DNA of 6,152 nt from Victivallales bacterium. GTDB taxonomy: Bacteria; Verrucomicrobiota; Lentisphaeria; Oligosphaerales; Oligosphaeraceae. Made by a program: the position numbers and the translations under genes. Under the pieces are notes generated by a model. The model worked only from the letters and a program-made list of their open reading frames with translations. It did not search any database and was not told the origin of the DNA. The stretch is taken from contig JAGCTA010000331.1 of the NCBI GenBank assembly GCA_017963875.1, forward strand, positions 1-6,152, read 5' to 3'. This document shows positions 1 through 6,152 of this stretch, piece after piece; the stretch's first letter is position 1; the number at the start of each line of letters is the position of its first letter.

Positions 1-1211
1 GCGAGGAAATCGCCAATGACCTCCGACCGAAGTTGCAGGGACGATATCCTGGCGCAACCATCCGCGTTGACGCAGGCATCAGTTTCTTCACGCGACTGAT
101 GGGAGGCGGTGCCGATTCACGAGTCGAATTCGATGTCCGTGGTTTCGACATGGAGACGGGCGACGCCCTTGCAAAACAGGCCCAATACATCCTTGAGAAC
201 ATTCCTGGTGTCACGGATGTCCGTATTTCACGTGAAACAGGAACTCCAGAGGAGTTGTTCGGCATTGACCGCGTCAAGGCTTCTGCATTAGGATTGGACG
301 TTGACGCGATTGCCAGTTTCCTCGAATGCTCGGTCGCAGGAAAAACGGCGTCATATTTCAGGGAATCAGGTGATGAATATAAGATTCTTGTGAAAATGGA
401 AAATGCCGACAAACTGTCCTTGTCTGAAATCCATGACCAGATTCTGACAAATAATGAAGGAAAGCCCGTCAATCTCCGCAATGTCACCACCACGGCTTCC
501 CGAAAGGGCCCCGTGCGCATTGATAGAAAGAACAAGGAACGTATTGTCACACTGTTCTGCAATATCGATTCAGACAAGACGGACATTGGCACAGTCACTG
601 CCCTTGCCCAACCGAAATTGGACGCGTTGCTGAAGCCGAACGATTTCTCCATTGTCCCCGCTGGCAACTGGGAGGATCAGTTGGAGGCCTTCAGGCAATT
701 GGCATTGATGTTCGTGCTGGCGATTGTCCTCGTCTATATGGTGATGGCATGTCAGTACGAGTCATTGATGGACCCGTTGGTCGTCATGTTCTCCGTGCCT
801 CTAGCCTCCATCGGCGTTCTCACGATGCTTTTTATTACACGCACAAGCATCAACATGCAGAGTTCCATTGGCTGTATCATGCTCGCGGGAATTGTCGTCA
901 ACAACGCCATCATCTTGGTTGACCAAATCAAGCAACTCAGAGAAAACCATGGATGGAATGTCTATGAAGCCATCATAGAGGCCGCCAGAAGACGTCTTCG
1001 CCCAATTCTCATGACGACGATGACGACAGTCCTGGGCCTTGTCCCAATGGCTCTAGGCCTTGGAGAAGGCGGCGAATCCACAGCGCCGCTCGCACGTGCC
1101 GTCATCGGCGGATTGACGTCCTCAACGCTTGTCACGCTCATCTTCATTCCAATTGTATATATGGTCATTCGTGGTGGCCTAAAAGACATGCGCGCAGCAA
1201 AAAACAAGTAA
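1..1211 (+). CDS. RND-family (HAE-type) efflux transporter, C-terminal part, 5' end outside window
   Basis: This is the C-terminal 402 residues of an inner-membrane RND pump, a proton-driven exporter that normally works with a periplasmic adaptor and an outer-membrane channel. The frame is open from the left edge (first full codon at base 3), so the TTG at 33 is an internal Leu, not a start. Residues about 1-225 are the periplasmic porter and docking part of the second repeat. Five hydrophobic segments follow at about 231-250, 256-278, 286-308, 334-354 and 365-389, matching TM8-TM12 of AcrB-like proteins. Typical motifs are the CQYESLMDPLVVMFSVPLAS stretch (about 250-269) and GIVVNNAIILVD (296-307). 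In AcrB the TM10 site at Asn300 is the proton-relay Lys940; Asn-Asn is common in other HAE subgroups, as far as I recall. The TM4 acidic pair lies outside the window. The gene ends with TAA. The substrate cannot be read from this part. Family assignment is firm; a drug role is inferred. Confidence 0.93.
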   Translation, partial: EEIANDLRPKLQGRYPGATIRVDAGISFFTRLMGGGADSRVEFDVRGFDMETGDALAKQAQYILENIPGVTDVRISRETGTPEELFGIDRVKASALGLDVDAIASFLECSVAGKTASYFRESGDEYKILVKMENADKLSLSEIHDQILTNNEGKPVNLRNVTTTASRKGPVRIDRKNKERIVTLFCNIDSDKTDIGTVTALAQPKLDALLKPNDFSIVPAGNWEDQLEAFRQLALMFVLAIVLVYMVMACQYESLMDPLVVMFSVPLASIGVLTMLFITRTSINMQSSIGCIMLAGIVVNNAIILVDQIKQLRENHGWNVYEAIIEAARRRLRPILMTTMTTVLGLVPMALGLGEGGESTAPLARAVIGGLTSSTLVTLIFIPIVYMVIRGGLKDMRAAKNK

Positions 1212-1271
1212 AAGCCTAAATTTGGGTCTTGACTCTTGTTTTGACCATAGAATTCGGTCCACAAAACCGCA

Positions 1272-1421
1272 CTGGCAATGTGCAGACCGCCATGGATTGC
1301 GCTGCGATGCTGGCCGCAAAGCGGACTGAATGGTATCTTACGTCTGGTAGGCTTGCCTCATTTCCTATTTTTGGGGGAGGATTTTTTTTTGAGTTCTCTG
1401 GCAATAATTGTCTTGCAGACC
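1272..1421 (+). repeat. imperfect spaced direct repeat (CTGGCAAT ... TGCAGACC)
   Basis: CTGGCAAT occurs at 1272-1279 and 1398-1405. In each case TGCAGACC follows in the same order, at 1281-1288 and 1414-1421. The gap between the two 8-mers is 1 base in the first copy and 8 bases in the second. Each pair ends in a similar CC-rich tail (GCC and ACC). The copies start 126 bp apart and their flanks do not match. This could be an eroded duplication or two versions of one binding site; I cannot tell which. Confidence 0.4.
1356..1390 (+). terminator. possible intrinsic terminator of the RND transcription unit
   Basis: CCTC (1356-1359) can pair with GAGG (1377-1380). After a 2-base bulge, the inner TTCC/GGGG stretch can add two G-U and two G-C pairs around a 7-base loop. 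A run of nine T follows at 1382-1390. The stem is weak, so the T-run and the position 145 bp after the pump stop codon carry most of the argument. Confidence 0.35.
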
Positions 1422-1425
1422 ACCT

Positions 1426-1503
1426 TTAGTCCCCCTAGCCCCTCTATTCCACTAGCCTCTCTAGAATCTTTAGCCCCTAGCCCATCTAGAACCTCTAGGA
1501 AAA
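1426..1503 (+). repeat. degenerate 9-bp tandem repeat, consensus about CTAGCCCCT
   Basis: Nine consecutive units begin at 1426, 1435, 1444, 1452, 1461, 1470, 1477, 1486 and 1495. The steps are 9, 9, 8, 9, 9, 7, 9 and 9. Units read TTAGTCCCC, CTAGCCCCT, CTATTCCA, CTAGCCTCT, CTAGAATCT, TTAGCCC, CTAGCCCAT, CTAGAACCT and CTAGGAAAA. Six carry an exact CTAG, two carry TTAG and one CTAT; the rest of each unit is mostly pyrimidine. The last unit overlaps the left arm of the hairpin at 1497-1522. The array is non-coding. It may be an array of binding sites or a decaying microsatellite. Confidence 0.65.
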
Positions 1504-1529
1504 CCAAGTATATAGTTTTCCTTTTTTTT
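1497..1529 (+). terminator. hairpin plus T-tract, probable intrinsic terminator upstream of gyrB
   Basis: AGGAAAAC (1497-1504) and GTTTTCCT (1515-1522) form a perfect 8-bp stem around a 10-base loop, and T continues to 1529. The form fits a rho-independent terminator on the + strand, although the stem is AT-rich and only moderately stable. It lies about 30-60 bp upstream of the likely gyrB promoter, where it would block read-through from the pump side. Confidence 0.5.
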
Positions 1530-1554
1530 CTTCATTTTTTTCTCAATTCTGGGT

Positions 1555-4217
<2,663 letters not shown>

Positions 4218-4232
4218 CATTGCGGAAGTTGC

Positions 4233-4250
4233 GACGGCGTCCTCGCCGTC
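4233..4250 (+). other. intercistronic hairpin, REP-like or mRNA-processing element
   Basis: GACGGCG (4233-4239) pairs perfectly with CGCCGTC (4244-4250) around a TCCT tetraloop, starting 16 bp after the gyrB stop. No T-run follows (the next bases are CATAACACAA), so it is not a classical intrinsic terminator. Its position and form fit a REP-type dispersed palindrome, or a stem that protects the gyrB mRNA 3' end and tunes the gyrB:gyrA ratio. Confidence 0.6.
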
Positions 4251-4305
4251 CATAACACAACCGCGCAAAATCATACCGTTTAACCAATCATCAACACTTT
4301 CAAAT

Positions 4306-4312
4306 AGAAGAG
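4306..4312 (+). promoter_or_regulatory. gyrA ribosome binding site
   Basis: AGAAGAG lies 7 bases upstream of ATG 4320. It is a modest purine-rich Shine-Dalgarno match and supports this ATG over any internal start. It is clearly better than the site in front of gyrB. Confidence 0.6.
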
Positions 4313-4319
4313 CACCACA

Positions 4320-6152
4320 ATGTCAGAAGAAAACCAAACCAACGCGCCCGCAGGCAAGGCAGGCAAAATCGACAAGAAGGCGGAAGGCTTCACCAGCGAA
4401 AACATCGGGAAGAACGACAAGCCCTCGACCATCGAGGACATCATGCACTTCTCGTATCTGCAATATTCTCTTTCCGTAAACGTCGGACGAGCCATCCCCG
4501 ATGTTCGCGACGGCATGAAACCTGGTTCGCGCCGAATCCTCTACGCAATGCATGAACTCGGCTTCGGCAAGAGCCACAAGACGGAAAAGTGCGCAAAGGT
4601 CGTCGGTTCCGTCATCGGTAACTACCATCCACACGGCGACCAGGCGGTCTATGATACGCTGGTCCGCATGGCGCAGGATTTTGCCATGCGCGCCCCATTG
4701 ATTGAAGGTCAAGGTAACTTCGGTTCCATCGACGGAGACCCGCCCGCCGCCTACCGTTATACGGAATGCCGTATGGAACGCCTTGCAGAAGAACTTCTTG
4801 CGGATTTGGACAAGGACACGGTCGATATGCTCCCGAACTTCGATGAAACCCTTGTCGAACCCGCTGTCCTTCCCGCGAAATTCCCCAATCTGCTTGTCAA
4901 CGGCTCGACAGGAATCGGCGTCGGAATGGCGACGAACATCCCAACGCATAATCTCGGCGAAGTCATTGACGCGACTGTCGCGCTCATTGACAACCCACGC
5001 ATCTCCATTCAGGAACTCATGCGCTATCTCCCTGGCCCCGATTTCCCGACGGGCGGCATTATCCAGGGCATCCGCTCCGTCATCCAACTCTACGAAACGG
5101 GGCGCGGCTCCATCAAACTGCGCGGCAAGGCGACCGTCGAGGAACATGACGGACGCGAGCAAATCATCATTACGGAAATCCCATACGCCATCAACAAAGA
5201 AGAGATGGTTAAGAAAATCGTCGAGTTGATCAATGACAAGCGTATCACTGGCATCTCCGATATCAGGGACATCTCCTCGTCCGAAGTCGGCATTCGCATT
5301 ATCATCGACATCAAGCGTGGTGCCATCGGCTCCGTCGTATTGAACCAATTGTATTCGCTTTCGCCATTGGAGAGCAACTTCCCCGCGCAATTCCTCGTTG
5401 TTGACAAGAACCGTCCAAGGACCTTGAATCTCAAGCAGATACTCGATGCGTACCTTGACCACCGCGAGGAAGTCGTCACACGCCGTACGCGCTATCTGCT
5501 CAACGTCGCAGAAGAGCGCGACCACATTGTCCAGGGCTTGCTCATCGCGCAGGCGAACATTGATGAGGTCGTCCACATCATCCGTTCGTCACCGAACCGT
5601 GATGTCGCCGCCGTCACCTTGCAGGAACGTTTCGAACTATCCGAAAGGCAGGCGAAGGCGATTCTCGACATGCGCCTGTATCAGTTGACCAACCTCGTCG
5701 TTGACCAACTCAACGCGGAGCACGAGGACCTTTTGAATAAAATCGCCTACTACAACAAACTGCTTTCAGACCGTGCGGAAATCATTGGCGTCATCCGCAA
5801 CGAACTACTTGAAATCAAAGCGAAATACGATGACCCGCGTCGCACGCTCATCGTCCCAGGCGAGTCCGAAATCAACATGGAGGATCTCATCGCCCGCGAA
5901 ATCTGCGTCATTCCAATTTCTGCGACTGGCTATATCAAGCGCGTATCCGCAACGGAATACGACACGCAGAACCGTGGAGGCAAGGGGCATAAGGGCATGA
6001 AGACGAAGGACGAGGACTTCGTCAATCTGCTCTTAACCTGCTGCACGCATGACTACGTCCTGTTCTTCACCAATAAAGGCCGGGTATATAAGATGAAGGC
6101 ATACCAGATCCCGGAGGCATCCCGTATCTCCAGGGGCACAGCTAGTGTTAAC
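4320..6152 (+). CDS. gyrA: DNA gyrase subunit A, 3' end outside window
   Basis: GyrA is the breakage-reunion and DNA-wrapping subunit of gyrase. The frame is open from ATG 4320 through the right edge (611 codons, no stop); full-length GyrA is usually 800-900 aa. A polar, Lys-rich extension (1-35) precedes the fold. The winged-helix active site has Arg146 and catalytic Tyr147 (codon 4758-4760) in [10 protein letters not shown], equivalent to E. coli Tyr122. Ile199 in NGSTGIGVG matches the DNA-intercalating Ile174. The tower runs roughly to 370 and the coiled-coil gate about 380-515. The CTD begins near 535, with GyrA-box QNRGGKG (550-556) against canonical QRRGGKG, which separates it from ParC. 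In the quinolone region Gln108 replaces Ser83, while Asp112 matches Asp87. KPGSRR (67-72) replaces the usual KPVHRR. The internal insertion of E. coli GyrA before the second coiled-coil helix is absent. It lies downstream of gyrB, probably in the same operon. Confidence 0.98.
   Translation, partial: MSEENQTNAPAGKAGKIDKKAEGFTSENIGKNDKPSTIEDIMHFSYLQYSLSVNVGRAIPDVRDGMKPGSRRILYAMHELGFGKSHKTEKCAKVVGSVIGNYHPHGDQAVYDTLVRMAQDFAMRAPLIEGQGNFGSIDGDPPAAYRYTECRMERLAEELLADLDKDTVDMLPNFDETLVEPAVLPAKFPNLLVNGSTGIGVGMATNIPTHNLGEVIDATVALIDNPRISIQELMRYLPGPDFPTGGIIQGIRSVIQLYETGRGSIKLRGKATVEEHDGREQIIITEIPYAINKEEMVKKIVELINDKRITGISDIRDISSSEVGIRIIIDIKRGAIGSVVLNQLYSLSPLESNFPAQFLVVDKNRPRTLNLKQILDAYLDHREEVVTRRTRYLLNVAEERDHIVQGLLIAQANIDEVVHIIRSSPNRDVAAVTLQERFELSERQAKAILDMRLYQLTNLVVDQLNAEHEDLLNKIAYYNKLLSDRAEIIGVIRNELLEIKAKYDDPRRTLIVPGESEINMEDLIAREICVIPISATGYIKRVSATEYDTQNRGGKGHKGMKTKDEDFVNLLLTCCTHDYVLFFTNKGRVYKMKAYQIPEASRISRGTASVN

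Larger units (their letters stand above)
4218..4319 (+). other. gyrB-gyrA intercistronic region
   Basis: This 102-bp gap has no gene. It begins with a GC-rich part carrying a strong hairpin (4233-4250) and continues as an A/C-rich unstructured stretch to the gyrA ribosome binding site. I see no convincing -35/-10 pair, so gyrA is probably co-transcribed with gyrB. A weak internal promoter cannot be excluded. Confidence 0.6.

Noticed and set aside
33..35. TTG at 33 as the start of the transporter
   Set aside because: The frame is open upstream to the window edge, and the product begins mid-domain of an RND protein. It is an internal Leu codon.
1229..1253. Promoter TTGACT ... TAGAAT after the pump gene
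   Set aside because: The spacing is 13 bp, too short for sigma-70, and no gene follows for over 400 bp.
1216..1429. Small open frames on both strands of the spacer (62-66 aa)
   Set aside because: No motif, no clear ribosome binding site, and they run through the T-run and hairpin; the two strands mirror each other.
4323..5576. 417-codon open frame antisense to gyrA
   Set aside because: It is the complement of a strongly supported gyrA with C-ending codons, which removes stops on the other strand. It has no family motif.

Overview
The window carries three genes on the + strand. They are the 3' part of an RND-family (HAE-type) efflux transporter (1-1211), a complete gyrB (1683-4217) and the 5' three-quarters of gyrA (4320 to the window end). 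The gyrA reading frame is open through the right edge, so it has no stop here; I translated it by hand. There are no RNA genes, insertion sequences or CRISPR arrays. The large open frames antisense to gyrB and gyrA are shadows of C-ending codons.

Organism. The RND pump implies a Gram-negative envelope. GyrB (844 aa) has the long insertion between the TOPRIM motif and the C-terminal tail that E. coli-type GyrB has. GyrA has a [10 protein letters not shown] active-site context and KPGSRR in place of the usual KPVHRR. From memory these point to the Planctomycetes-Verrucomicrobia-Chlamydiae superphylum, possibly Lentisphaerota, Verrucomicrobiota or Kiritimatiellota. This is an inference from family knowledge, not a database result. 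Coding DNA is moderately GC-rich with many C-ending codons; the spacer upstream of gyrB is much more AT-rich and locally extreme in composition.

Layout. The pump gene is followed by a 471-bp non-coding spacer (1212-1682). In order, the spacer holds a weak terminator-like hairpin with a 9-T run, a degenerate 9-bp tandem repeat built on CTAG (about 1426-1503), a second hairpin with a T-tract (1497-1529), and a compact element (1561-1615). That element has three GC-rich alternating pyrimidine-purine palindromes around an AT palindrome containing a perfect TATAAT. It is the probable gyrB promoter and control region. A hairpin-bearing 102-bp gap separates gyrB from gyrA, and the two probably form one operon.

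How the genes work together. GyrB (ATPase and TOPRIM) and GyrA (breakage-reunion and DNA-wrapping domains) assemble into A2B2 DNA gyrase, which introduces negative supercoils. The pump is probably a separate unit insulated by the terminators. The points most worth a second look are the supercoiling-sensitive-looking DNA in front of a supercoiling enzyme gene, the CTAG repeat array, and glutamines at both classical quinolone positions (GyrA Ser83 and GyrB Asp426 equivalents).
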